This document shows positions 36,622 to 45,155 of a stretch of 64,000 nucleotides of DNA, in pieces. Location of the stretch: positions 806,001-870,000 of the forward strand of contig NZ_JABSPA010000002.1 of the NCBI RefSeq assembly GCF_013214175.1. The letters run 5' to 3'. The DNA is from Colwellia sp. (GTDB lineage: Bacteria; Pseudomonadota; Gammaproteobacteria; Enterobacterales; Alteromonadaceae). The notes below the pieces were generated by a model, which ran no database searches, was not told where the DNA came from, and saw nothing but the letters and a program-made list of their open reading frames with translations. Numbering within the stretch: the first letter of the stretch is position 1; each line of letters opens with the position of its first letter. Position numbers and translations under genes: made by a program.

Positions 36622-36930
36622 TCAGGGTCCTTGATATCTACGGACTAGTTGCTCTTTTTTGTTTTTCGTGAGATGGCGGATTTGATACTCTCTTTTGCAA
36701 GCCGAGCTTTTATTGTCTGCTGCCTCGAGGTAAGCCAAGCTAACAGGTCGTCTCGCACGGGTATATTTTGCGCCAAGTTTACTGTTATTATGCTCGGTAA
36801 CTCGGCGTTGAATATCTGTGGTAACACCAGCATATAAGCTATTATCGTTACAGCGAAGTAAATAAACCCACCAAGCCGTTGTCTTGTTATGTTCTGTCAT
36901 GCTCTGTGTTGTCATGTTATCTGTAGTCAT
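36622..36930 (-). CDS. GIY-YIG superfamily protein (UPF0213/YhbQ-like)
   Basis: A protein of about 100 residues made of a single GIY-YIG domain: WWVYLLRCNDNSLYAGVTTDIQRRVTEH, with Tyr, Gly and Arg at expected catalytic positions and a Glu in KREYQIRHLTK. UPF0213 proteins are putative nucleases of unproven role. Several Met codons cluster at the start (MTTDNMTTQSMTEH), so the exact N-terminus is unclear; I take the first ATG, 36930. It is divergent from arfB. Confidence 0.85.
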   Translation of the reverse strand: MTTDNMTTQSMTEHNKTTAWWVYLLRCNDNSLYAGVTTDIQRRVTEHNNSKLGAKYTRARRPVSLAYLEAADNKSSACKREYQIRHLTKNKKEQLVRRYQGP

Positions 36931-36983
36931 ATAACGCAATAATCAATATCAAAGAAAGTAAAAGTAAATAATGGTAAATAAAA

Positions 36984-37397
36984 GTGCTTGAAATATCAAA
37001 TAATGTCAGCTTGGCGGATTGGGAAATAGAGTTGAGTGCAATACGCGCTACGGGTAATGGTGGCCAACGTGTTAATAAGGTGGCAACAGCTATTCACCTG
37101 CGTTTCGATATTAAGCGTTCCTCATTACCTGCCGTCTATAAGGAGCGCTTACTTGCTTCTAAAGATAGTCGTGTAACTAAAGATGGCGTTGTTATCATCA
37201 AAGCACAAAAATTTCGTACCCAAGAAATGAATAAAGTGGATGCGTTAGCGCGTTTAAAAGATTTTATTCTATCAATGATGGTAGTACAAAAAAATCGACG
37301 AGCGACAAAACCAACCAAGGGTTCGGTGAAGAGACGCTTAGCTGGCAAAGCAAATCGGAAAGTCGTCAAACAAACACGAAAGAAAGTACAGTTCTAA
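36984..37397 (+). CDS. arfB: Alternative ribosome-rescue factor ArfB
   Basis: The 137-residue peptidyl-tRNA hydrolase has the release-factor GGQ motif at residues 26-28 (RATGNGGQRVNKVATAIHLRFD) and a basic C-terminal tail rich in Lys/Arg that enters the empty mRNA channel. It frees ribosomes stalled on mRNAs without stop codons. Length and sequence are close to E. coli YaeJ (ArfB). The start is a GTG at 36984; an upstream ATG at 36971 is out of frame. A very long perfect hairpin follows the gene. Confidence 0.93.
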   Translation: MLEISNNVSLADWEIELSAIRATGNGGQRVNKVATAIHLRFDIKRSSLPAVYKERLLASKDSRVTKDGVVIIKAQKFRTQEMNKVDALARLKDFILSMMVVQKNRRATKPTKGSVKRRLAGKANRKVVKQTRKKVQF

Positions 37398-37407
37398 TGT
37401 TAAAGAA

Positions 37408-37456
37408 AACCGCTTAAGTATTACCTTGTTATTAACAAGATAATACTTAAGCGGTT
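37408..37456. repeat. 49-nt near-perfect palindrome after arfB
   Basis: AACCGCTTAAGTATTA pairs exactly with TAATACTTAAGCGGTT, then one mismatch, then CTTGTT with AACAAG around an ATT loop. On the plus strand no T run follows; on the minus strand the stem is followed by TTTTC. It may still end the arfB transcript or protect its 3' end. Confidence 0.85.
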
Positions 37457-37530
37457 GAGCAAGCAATGAAATTCAAAAGTCCTTTACGAAAAAACATAAA
37501 ACCTGATACCCATAAAAATAGAGAGCAACT

Positions 37531-38382
37531 ATGCCAATGAGTGAAGTCGGCGCGATAGAAAAACTTACCGCGCAACTTGATAGTAATAATTTAGTACAGT
37601 ACCAACTGCCTTTAGCGAGTCTTAACAGAGATGGTACTAAGCAAAGTATTGAATTGAATCCTTTAATAGGTAAAAAAATAAGCTTACATTTTACTGGTGA
37701 TATAGCTTGTAAGCACTGTGGCAAGCGCACTAAAAAGAGTTATTCTCAGGGGTATTGTTACCCATGTATGAGTAAACTTGCCCAATGTGACATGTGTATT
37801 ATGAAGCCTGAAACTTGTCACTTTCATTTAGGTACTTGTCGTGAGCCTGAGTGGGGTGAAAAGAACTGTTTTGTCGACCATTATGTTTACTTGGCAAATA
37901 GTTCAGGCTTAAAAGTAGGTATAACCAGACACACTCAATTACCGACTCGCTGGATAGACCAAGGCGCTTGCCAGGCTTTACCTATTTTTAAAGTGAGCAC
38001 GCGCTTACAGTCTGGCCTTGTCGAAACCGCATTGGCAGAGTTTATTAGCGATAAAACCAATTGGCGCGCCATGTTAAAAGGTGAACCTGAGCCGATAGAC
38101 CTAAAGGCTAAAGCAGAAGAGTTAATCCCCGAGATTAGTTTGCGCTTATCGCAACTTAGGCTTAAATTTGGTAGTGATGCGGTGCAAGAGTTGGATGCAA
38201 ATGTACAAGATATTCATTTCCCTGTAAGTGAGTACTTAACAAAAATTAGTTCTTTTAATTTTGATAAAACACCGATAGTTTCCGGAGTATTATTGGGTAT
38301 TAAAGGTCAGTATTTGATTTTTGATAAGGGTGTTATCAATATGAGAAAGTTCAGCTCATATCAAATAAGTATTGACTATTAG
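37531..38382 (+). CDS. DUF2797 family protein with cysteine-rich zinc-like region
   Basis: The 283-residue protein resembles DUF2797: an N-terminal beta region, clustered cysteines (CKHCGKRTKK, YCYPC, CDMCIMKPETCHFH) that could bind zinc, then VYLANSSGLKVGITRHTQLPTRWIDQGA, a segment similar to a GIY-YIG-like core, and a C-terminal domain (FPVSEYLTKI). Function unknown. ATG at 37531 follows AGAGAG. It lies between the palindrome and the second HDOD gene. Confidence 0.85.
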   Translation: MPMSEVGAIEKLTAQLDSNNLVQYQLPLASLNRDGTKQSIELNPLIGKKISLHFTGDIACKHCGKRTKKSYSQGYCYPCMSKLAQCDMCIMKPETCHFHLGTCREPEWGEKNCFVDHYVYLANSSGLKVGITRHTQLPTRWIDQGACQALPIFKVSTRLQSGLVETALAEFISDKTNWRAMLKGEPEPIDLKAKAEELIPEISLRLSQLRLKFGSDAVQELDANVQDIHFPVSEYLTKISSFNFDKTPIVSGVLLGIKGQYLIFDKGVINMRKFSSYQISIDY

Positions 38383-38497
38383 TTGTTTGAACTTGAGAAT
38401 AACTGATTACACTTAGCTATAATTATCCTAAGAGCAAATAGCTAAGTTAAGTAACTTAAGATGTCGGAATTTAGACTGCAGTGTTTAAGGAAAAAGT

Positions 38498-39349
38498 ATG
38501 ACCGCAGATGATTATGTAGAGCAAGCTAGTGAAATTTTTGTTTTGTCTGATTCTTTTATTAGAATTAGAGAGTTAATTGATGATGAAGCATCAACCATAG
38601 ATGATATTTCAGAAGTTATTCTGCTTGATCCTGCCCTTGCGGGTACAGTTCTAAAACTTGCGAATAGTCCGTTTTTTAATTATCCGGGTAAAATAGATAC
38701 CATTTCTAAAGCTGTTTTGGTATTAGGTATTACTGAAGTTTATAACCTAGTTATTGCTTTTTTTACCACTGAAGCCTTTAAGAAAATTGATGCTAACCAA
38801 GATTACCTTGATGACTTTTGGATTAAGAGTATTGATTGTGCTTTGCTAATGAAGTTTTTAGGTACTAGCTTAGGGATTATTCATGCAGAACGCCTATTTA
38901 TTTTAGGTTTACTGCATAATTTAGGTGAGTTACTTGTTCATCAAATTGCAGCCGATAAGCAGAGTGCTTGTGCAAGTCAGGATATCAATTTATTACCTTG
39001 GGTTAAACAATCTGAGGTGCTGGGCTTTACCTTTGGAGAATGCTCTGCCGGACTACTAAAAGAATGGCAATTACCTTATAGCATTTTTGCCCCCATTCGT
39101 GACCAAGATGTTGACGATTTAAGTCAATACAGTACCGAAACACAGCTGTTATATGTTGCCAAACGAGTGATGAGCAAAACCCAGGTCTTTAAAGGACAAA
39201 GTTTAGATTACAGTGATTTGTTAACCAAAGAGCAATTAGAGCTACTTTGTATTGATAAAGACATGTTAGAAAATGCCGTTAATTATTGTGATTTAGAGCG
39301 TTTTAGTTTATTAACAATATTAAACCCTGGCGCCTCTATGCTTTATTAA
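38498..39349 (+). CDS. HDOD domain signalling protein (second copy)
   Basis: The 283-residue protein is a paralogue of the HDOD protein at 29479-30321: same length and layout, with LDPALAGTVLKLANSPFFNYPGKIDTISKAV and GLLHNLGELLVHQ. It should act in signalling rather than catalysis. AAGGAAAAAGT precedes the ATG. A terminator follows immediately. Confidence 0.88.
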   Translation: MTADDYVEQASEIFVLSDSFIRIRELIDDEASTIDDISEVILLDPALAGTVLKLANSPFFNYPGKIDTISKAVLVLGITEVYNLVIAFFTTEAFKKIDANQDYLDDFWIKSIDCALLMKFLGTSLGIIHAERLFILGLLHNLGELLVHQIAADKQSACASQDINLLPWVKQSEVLGFTFGECSAGLLKEWQLPYSIFAPIRDQDVDDLSQYSTETQLLYVAKRVMSKTQVFKGQSLDYSDLLTKEQLELLCIDKDMLENAVNYCDLERFSLLTILNPGASMLY

Positions 39350-39378
39350 GCTAACTTTAAGTTAACTACGATTTATAT

Positions 39379-39413
39379 AAAGCCCGATAAAGGTAAACTT
39401 ATCGGGCTTTTTT
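39379..39413. terminator. Bidirectional terminator
   Basis: AAAGCCCGATAA and TTATCGGGCTTT form a perfect 12-bp stem with an eight-base loop and T runs on both strands. It can end both the HDOD gene and the convergent lipid-type operon. Confidence 0.93.
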
Positions 39414-39458
39414 GTGCAAGTAAGTAAGGCTAACCTTGCATGATGATACCGGGCTTAA

Positions 39459-41132
39459 TTAGCGAGGGTTGTATCTTCCTTGACTCAAAATATTATTAGG
39501 GTCTAAGCTAGTTTTGAGTTGATTAACGGTTTGCCAAAAGTCACTGTCTTTATTGAGTAGCCATTGCTGCTGATCAACATTAAGCCTATAAGGAACAAAA
39601 CCTTTTTTCAGCCCTTCTTCAACCAGCATTTTTAAACAGTTATGGGCATCATTAACCGCCTTGGGGTTGCTTAAATCAAAGACAATAGGGATGGTACTGT
39701 CAACGCAGTCGTGTTTTAAGTTGGTAAAAGTAATAAAAGGTTCAATATTAAATTTTGGACAAGTTTCTCTAATAAACTCGACAAACTCGCGCATTTTTTT
39801 TGCTTTCATGGTAATTAAAGGCGCATACCAAAGTAAACCACAACCGTCTTGACCAGGTGATAGCTTCTCCTTATCAAAGCCATCTGCGTCTTTATGCCGC
39901 CAATAAGCCAATTTCAAGGCAACTTTATTAGGCTTGCCTAGCATTATTTCTTTACCTTTATTAAATGAATCAAGCTGCTCAGCGACCTTAGTTAGCGTCG
40001 GTATTTTCTTGATTAACCAGGGGGGTAAAGTATCAATCACTTTATTTGCGAGGACAATGGTCGGACTATTTGAGTAGATACGCTTGCATGGTAGTTGCTT
40101 GAAAATGTTGTTTATTTCTTTTTTTACCGCATTAACGACTCGGGTAGTACCGTAAATACTGCCAACAATTGTCCAGCTAGGCGCTCTTAAATCGGTAGCT
40201 AGCTCATTAATATCTTTACTATGCATGACTTGGTGAGCATCGCTACCATTCGGATTCTTGGCAAACATTGATAATAAGCGACGTTGATCCATTAAGTTAA
40301 TTGCCCCGACAATTCCTTCATAGCTTTGTAATACGTCCCTGATCAAAGGCACTGCTTTTTCAAGCAAGGCATCATCTTGCATTTGGATAAAAAAAGAAGT
40401 GAAATCAGGTTTTATTTTCGCTAAGCGAATGGTCATTTGACTGACAATACCAAGGTTTGACTGAGTAAAAAGCCCTTCTAGATAAGGACCAAGTCCCCAC
40501 TTAAAGGTTTTATCAACTAACTTGTCCTCACTGGCATCTAGTTCGTTAACCGCAGACTGATAAGGTCTGCCATTAGCCCAATATCCTTGAATACTGGTAA
40601 CGGCACTAAAATGGTCGGTATAAGGCGTTATACCGTAGCCACGCTCTAACGCATTGGCTAGTATGGAACAACTCGGGCCAGCGCCCGTGACGGGCACCAT
40701 ATAATCATGATTATGCTGATGTAAAAAGTCACTTAATTGTTGCTGGGTGACTCCTGGCTCTAGGGTAACTAGACCTAACTCGCTATCAAAGTGAGTTATG
40801 TTTGTTAAGCGGCCTAAATCTAAAAGAATAATATTATTACTTAGGCCCGTTGGTTGACTAGTGCCATAGCCCCAATTGTTGCCAGTACTGATTGGATATA
40901 AAGAAAAAGCGAGTTCTTCATTTTTGGCGCATTGGTTGGCTAAATCTAGTATTAGCTTAATCTCGCTAGCTTGGCTCAGTGTAATAACGCCCATTAGCTG
41001 TCTTTGTTTTTTATCAAAGAAAGCGAGTCCTTCTGTGCCCAGCATAAAAGGTGAAAGCTGCTGAGAGTCAAATGAAAAACTAGAATCGCTAGTCAGGACG
41101 TTTTCAATGAGGGAAGCAAGTTGTGGTGACAT
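39459..41132 (-). CDS. FAD-linked oxidase, vanillyl-alcohol/4-cresol oxidase family
   Basis: The protein of about 557 residues has a PCMH-type FAD-binding domain (STGNNWGYGTS, then LVTLEPGVTQQQLSDFL and PVTGAGPSCSILANALERGYG) and a C-terminal substrate domain ending DPNNILSQGRYNP, as in the VAO/4-cresol dehydrogenase family. Such enzymes oxidise alcohols, amines or phenols. It is the last gene of a codirectional set with an exosortase-type acyltransferase, a PLP decarboxylase and an acyl-CoA ligase, so it may oxidise their product; substrate unknown. ATG 41132 was chosen over GTG 41141; neither has a strong ribosome site. Confidence 0.85.
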   Translation of the reverse strand: MSPQLASLIENVLTSDSSFSFDSQQLSPFMLGTEGLAFFDKKQRQLMGVITLSQASEIKLILDLANQCAKNEELAFSLYPISTGNNWGYGTSQPTGLSNNIILLDLGRLTNITHFDSELGLVTLEPGVTQQQLSDFLHQHNHDYMVPVTGAGPSCSILANALERGYGITPYTDHFSAVTSIQGYWANGRPYQSAVNELDASEDKLVDKTFKWGLGPYLEGLFTQSNLGIVSQMTIRLAKIKPDFTSFFIQMQDDALLEKAVPLIRDVLQSYEGIVGAINLMDQRRLLSMFAKNPNGSDAHQVMHSKDINELATDLRAPSWTIVGSIYGTTRVVNAVKKEINNIFKQLPCKRIYSNSPTIVLANKVIDTLPPWLIKKIPTLTKVAEQLDSFNKGKEIMLGKPNKVALKLAYWRHKDADGFDKEKLSPGQDGCGLLWYAPLITMKAKKMREFVEFIRETCPKFNIEPFITFTNLKHDCVDSTIPIVFDLSNPKAVNDAHNCLKMLVEEGLKKGFVPYRLNVDQQQWLLNKDSDFWQTVNQLKTSLDPNNILSQGRYNPR

Positions 41133-41200
41133 GAGAGGCACTTAGCGGTAAGCCGCTGTTAAGTTGTAGTAGTTTATATTTTGATTAAATTAAGCTTAGT

Positions 41201-41220
41201 TAAGTTAAGTTAAGTTAAGT
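41201..41220. repeat. Pentanucleotide repeat TAAGT x4
   Basis: Four perfect 5-bp units (41201-41220), with a fifth imperfect one before, overlap the stop codon of the acyltransferase gene: the last codons (Leu-Thr-stop) are made of the repeat. Confidence 0.85.
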
Positions 41221-42034
41221 CCATTTGTTTTAGTTGCAAGCAGATGTCTTTTTCAATAGTTTTATAAAGACTTTTAAAGCCGGGGGAAAGATCTTTCATA
41301 AATATTTCAGGGTTGATGTAATAGGGAGCGCGTAAACCATGGTAATCAACGGGAGGGCCAAGTTGTTGAAAGGTAATGCCAATAAATTTCATGCTTCGCG
41401 CGAGTCTCGGTTCCATCATTACATAGACATGGCGTATACCCGTGTTCATGCCCATGGTTGCTGCTGCCATATATAAACCTATAGCAATAAAAGGGAAGCA
41501 ACGTAATTCTGTTTCCGAATAGCTAATCTCACTAATAACCCCTGTACCTGAGCCCTTATAGTGATCGGCTTTACGACGGCGAAAATCAGATTTTACCGCT
41601 AGTCGTGATATTTCCGCTATTTCAGCACGGTTAAAGCGTTTAGGGCTAAGCTCTTCGTTGGTTATTGAGTCCATACAATATTTTTCTATGGGCAGCAATT
41701 CATCAGGGCCTTTTGAGGTAACTAAACGCACACAGCTGGTGAATGTTTCTGTAGGTTTATGCTTAATTAACGAAAAAAGAGATTGAGAGTCAAATTCATC
41801 TGTTTCTTGGCCATTTTCTCTAATATCTTCAAAAGCGAGCTCTTCGCAGTAAACATTATGACGAATTTTAAAGGCTTCTTCTCTTAACTCTTGGTTTAAG
41901 GCAACATGAGGTTGCAAAAATTCAGTGAAATGATCTGAAATACTATGCGCTTCTCTACTTGCCTTCGCAGAGACAATTTTTTTAGTGATTACACCAATAA
42001 TAGGTGTGTTCAACAATCGTTTATTCCAGTTCAT
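41210..42034 (-). CDS. PEP-CTERM/exosortase system-associated N-acyltransferase (GNAT-like)
   Basis: The 274-residue protein matches the pattern of the exosortase-associated acyltransferase family (TIGR03694): RHNVYCEELAFEDIRENGQETDEFDSQS near the start, RAEIAEISRLAVKS-FRRR in the middle and GIRHVYVMMEPRLARSMKFIGI. The fold is related to GNAT and to acyl-homoserine-lactone synthases, so it probably joins an acyl chain to an amine. It sits 89 bases after the decarboxylase gene. Its stop codon lies in a 5-bp repeat. Confidence 0.85.
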   Translation of the reverse strand: MNWNKRLLNTPIIGVITKKIVSAKASREAHSISDHFTEFLQPHVALNQELREEAFKIRHNVYCEELAFEDIRENGQETDEFDSQSLFSLIKHKPTETFTSCVRLVTSKGPDELLPIEKYCMDSITNEELSPKRFNRAEIAEISRLAVKSDFRRRKADHYKGSGTGVISEISYSETELRCFPFIAIGLYMAAATMGMNTGIRHVYVMMEPRLARSMKFIGITFQQLGPPVDYHGLRAPYYINPEIFMKDLSPGFKSLYKTIEKDICLQLKQMDLT

Positions 42035-42123
42035 TATTATTCCATGATGAAATTGAAAATAACTAGGTTAATACGAGTATAGTCGTTAACCTAGTTTAGC
42101 TATCATTAATGTCAAATTATGGT

Positions 42124-43374
42124 TTAAAGTAATATTTCACTTAATTGGGGCTGACTTAAAAAGTCCTTAGGGCTTGCTGAAGCACCATATGCACCCGATT
42201 GAAAGACTACAACATAATCGCCAAGAATGGCTTTAGGTAATATGATTTTGTCGGCTAAAATATCAAGCGGCGTGCATAATGGCCCGACAATGTTAACCTG
42301 CTCTAGCTCATTGCCATTGAGTTTGTTGCCAATGGCCAGCGGATAGTTCTTGCGGATAACTTGGCCAAAATTACCTGAATTAGCCAAGTGATGATGCAAA
42401 CCGCCATCACACACTAAATATTTTGTGCCACGAGAGACCTTAATATCAACAATTTTACATACATAGATACCCGCTTCTGCCACCAAATAACGACCTAATT
42501 CTAAGATAAGTTCTACGCCTTCAACTAAGGTTTTATATTGCTTTATAAGAGCGGTTAAGTTCTCAGTAATTAGGGTAACGGCTAATGGTTGCTCGTTAGC
42601 AAAGTAGGGCACGCCAAAACCGCCACCAATATTAAGGTAAGCTATTTTTGTTTTAGCTAACTTATTTGCTAATTCGACTAATTGTTGTGCTAAAGCAAAT
42701 GTTTGTTGTTGGGCTGAGATGATTGCATCGGCATTGAGGTTTTGTGAGCCAGCAAAAATATGAAAACCGCGTAAGTTTACTTGTGCTAGAGGCAGGTCTT
42801 TTAGCACCTGAGGAACTTTCTCTTCATCAATACCAAAAGGTTTAGCGCCACCTGACATCTTCATACCTGAGGATTTAAGCTCGAATTGAGGATTAACTCT
42901 AATGGCAATATTTGCTTTTAGCTTTAAATGTTTGGCAGCCAGTTCAATCTTAGCTATTTCACCCTCTGACTCAACATGCAGCGTTACTCCGGCAATTATG
43001 GCGGCCTCAATATCCTCGACAGTTTTCCCCGGGCCAGCGAAACTAATTTTACTTACCGGCATTCCCGTTTGAATTGCCAAGAGCATTTCTTTTTTTGAGG
43101 CAACATCAAAGCCTGACACTTGTCCAGCCATCAATTGCACCAAACTAGGGTAAGGGTTGGCTTTTATGGCGTAATGTAGCGAAACCTCTTTCGGTAAAAT
43201 TTTGGTTAATTGACTGACTCTATTGATAATGAGCTGTCGGTCATAAGCATAAAAAGGTGTCTTTGATACCAGTTTTTCTATTTGATTTAACGATAACTTA
43301 CCAACAGAAAGTTCGCTACTTGTCGGTAGAAAGTCCTTGAGTGATGTTGTTAAGTTGGTCTGTGATTGCTTCAT
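42124..43374 (-). CDS. PLP-dependent decarboxylase, exosortase A system-associated
   Basis: The protein of about 416 residues is a fold-type III decarboxylase like DAP/ornithine decarboxylases: PLP Lys71 in YAIKANPYPS, the glycine loop NIGGGFGVPY, and GPLCTPLDIL and SGAYGASASP at the end. It corresponds to the exosortase-A-associated decarboxylase type (TIGR03099). It likely decarboxylates an amino acid to supply an amine. I use ATG 43374; a TTG at 43395 would overlap the ligase stop as TTGA. Confidence 0.87.
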   Translation of the reverse strand: MKQSQTNLTTSLKDFLPTSSELSVGKLSLNQIEKLVSKTPFYAYDRQLIINRVSQLTKILPKEVSLHYAIKANPYPSLVQLMAGQVSGFDVASKKEMLLAIQTGMPVSKISFAGPGKTVEDIEAAIIAGVTLHVESEGEIAKIELAAKHLKLKANIAIRVNPQFELKSSGMKMSGGAKPFGIDEEKVPQVLKDLPLAQVNLRGFHIFAGSQNLNADAIISAQQQTFALAQQLVELANKLAKTKIAYLNIGGGFGVPYFANEQPLAVTLITENLTALIKQYKTLVEGVELILELGRYLVAEAGIYVCKIVDIKVSRGTKYLVCDGGLHHHLANSGNFGQVIRKNYPLAIGNKLNGNELEQVNIVGPLCTPLDILADKIILPKAILGDYVVVFQSGAYGASASPKDFLSQPQLSEILL

Positions 43375-43391
43375 GTTGCTACCAGTTATTA

Positions 43392-45032
43392 TCAATTAAG
43401 TGAGTATGCTTGTTTGTTATAATTCTTCTGCAATAGCTTGGTATCTACTTTACCATTGGCATTACGCGGTAATTCCGGTAAAAATATTACCTCTTTTGGT
43501 ATCATATAGTTAGGTAAGTTAAGTTGGCAATGCCTGATGATACTTTTTTGGGTTTGGGTTTGGGTTTGGGTTTGGGTTTGGACTTCTTCTTTGTTGTCGC
43601 TAGAGCAGACAACAAGTGCGATTATAGCTTGGCCTAATTCAATTGAGGGGCTAGGGATTATCGCCGCTTCATCTACCTGGGGTAGTTGTAACAATACCGA
43701 CTCTATTTCTGTTGGACTGACCCGATAACCAGACGTTTTAATCATGGCGTCCTTTCTTGAAATAAAATAGAGGAACCCGTCGGCATCACGTTTAACATAG
43801 TCACCAGAGAATACCGCTAGTGGTGTGCCTTGAGCATTGATTGCTTGTTTAGGTGTTGTTTTAAAGCGATCGGCAGTAGCTGCTGCATTTTGCCAGTAAC
43901 CTAAGGTTACCAATGGGCCAACATGAACTAATTCGCCTACTTCATCGCTATCGCAGGTACTACCATCTTCTCGTAAAACTAAAATTTCCGCATAAGGAAT
44001 GGCTTTGCCCATTGAGTTGGGTCTGTTGTCTATTTCCTGTGGTGATAAAAAACTAGAGCGGAAAGCTTCAGTTAAACCATACATAAGATAGGGCTTAGCT
44101 TGGGGCATGTTTTTTCGTAATGCGGCTAAAGTTGGCAAAGGGAGTACGCCGCCAGAGTTGGTAAAATAACGCATTGATTGTGCCGTGCCTTTTGGCCATG
44201 TTGCTTTACTAAGCTGCAGCCAAAGTGGCGGCACCGCGGCTAAGCCAGTAATTTCATATTTGGCAATGACTTTTATTACATCGGTTGCCATTAAGTAATC
44301 GAGTAATATGCATTTTGCCCCTACGAGGAAGCAACTGGTTAATTGATTTAGGCCATAATCAAAACTTAAGGGTAATACCGAGAGAATGTTGTCGTGAGCG
44401 CTCTGTTGTAAATACATACTCACTGATTTTGCCCCGAGAATAATATTTTCGTGGCTCAGCATAATACCTTTTGGCTGTCCGGTACTGCCAGAGGTGTATA
44501 AAATGGCGGCTAGATCATTAGGGTCAATAGAATTTTTCAGGTCTTTGCTGACTTGTTGACCTTGGTTTATAAAGCTTTGCCAACTAGTAATAGTTAATTG
44601 TTCACTAAAAGCCTGTTGCGCTAATGCTTGTTCATCGGCATCAATGACTATGATGGTTACTAAAGAGCTAAATCTTTCCAGTAATGGTGCTAATGCCTTT
44701 AGTCGGGAATTATTGGTAATGAGCAGTTTTATTTGACAATCATTGGCAATATAGTGAACTTGTTTGGCTTTTAATACTGGGTTAATAGGGACGAAAACAG
44801 CACCGAGTAAAGAGCAAGCAAACATGCTTTGTACATTTTCTTGATTCTTGGCTAAATAAACACCTACTCGATCGCCTTGGCTAATAGCGAGTGATAAATA
44901 ACCTTGTGCTACCTTATTCACTTCTTTTTCAAGTTGAGCATAGCTAAGCTGGTTAGCTTTTATTTGCAGCGCGATTGAATTGGGAGAGCGCTGTGCACTA
45001 TGGCTAATTAGCTCATGAACAAAGGTGGTCAT
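43392..45032 (-). CDS. Acyl-CoA ligase (AMP-forming), exosortase A system-associated
   Basis: The 546-residue adenylate-forming enzyme has all core motifs: ILYTSGSTGQPKGIMLSHEN (A3), YGLTEAF (A5), SGDYVKRDADG (A7), YFISRKDAMIKTSGYRVSP (A8) and the catalytic Lys in NANGKVD (A10). It matches the exosortase-associated ligase type (TIGR03098) and should activate an acyl or aryl acid. Near residue 490 a (Gln-Thr)5 run is encoded by a hexanucleotide repeat. CAGGAAGATAA precedes the ATG. Confidence 0.88.
   Translation of the reverse strand: MTTFVHELISHSAQRSPNSIALQIKANQLSYAQLEKEVNKVAQGYLSLAISQGDRVGVYLAKNQENVQSMFACSLLGAVFVPINPVLKAKQVHYIANDCQIKLLITNNSRLKALAPLLERFSSLVTIIVIDADEQALAQQAFSEQLTITSWQSFINQGQQVSKDLKNSIDPNDLAAILYTSGSTGQPKGIMLSHENIILGAKSVSMYLQQSAHDNILSVLPLSFDYGLNQLTSCFLVGAKCILLDYLMATDVIKVIAKYEITGLAAVPPLWLQLSKATWPKGTAQSMRYFTNSGGVLPLPTLAALRKNMPQAKPYLMYGLTEAFRSSFLSPQEIDNRPNSMGKAIPYAEILVLREDGSTCDSDEVGELVHVGPLVTLGYWQNAAATADRFKTTPKQAINAQGTPLAVFSGDYVKRDADGFLYFISRKDAMIKTSGYRVSPTEIESVLLQLPQVDEAAIIPSPSIELGQAIIALVVCSSDNKEEVQTQTQTQTQTQKSIIRHCQLNLPNYMIPKEVIFLPELPRNANGKVDTKLLQKNYNKQAYSLN
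43547..43582. repeat. Hexanucleotide microsatellite (TTTGGG)n in the ligase gene
   Basis: Five perfect TTTGGG units and one TTTGGA unit encode alternating Gln-Thr on the minus strand. Because the unit is 6 bp, copy-number change adds or removes a Gln-Thr pair without frameshift. Confidence 0.95.
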
Positions 45033-45155
45033 TTATCTTCCTGAAAATTGACTAACTAAGCTGAGCTCAGGTTAGTTATATAAGTATATTTATCAAGGCT
45101 ATTATGACGGTGAAAGCATCATCTAGGCAAGTGCTGTTAAATGAATGCTTATAAT

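Noticed and set aside
43537..43728. Plus-strand frame with Trp-Val repeats
   Set aside because: Shadow of the hexanucleotide repeat in the acyl-CoA ligase gene.
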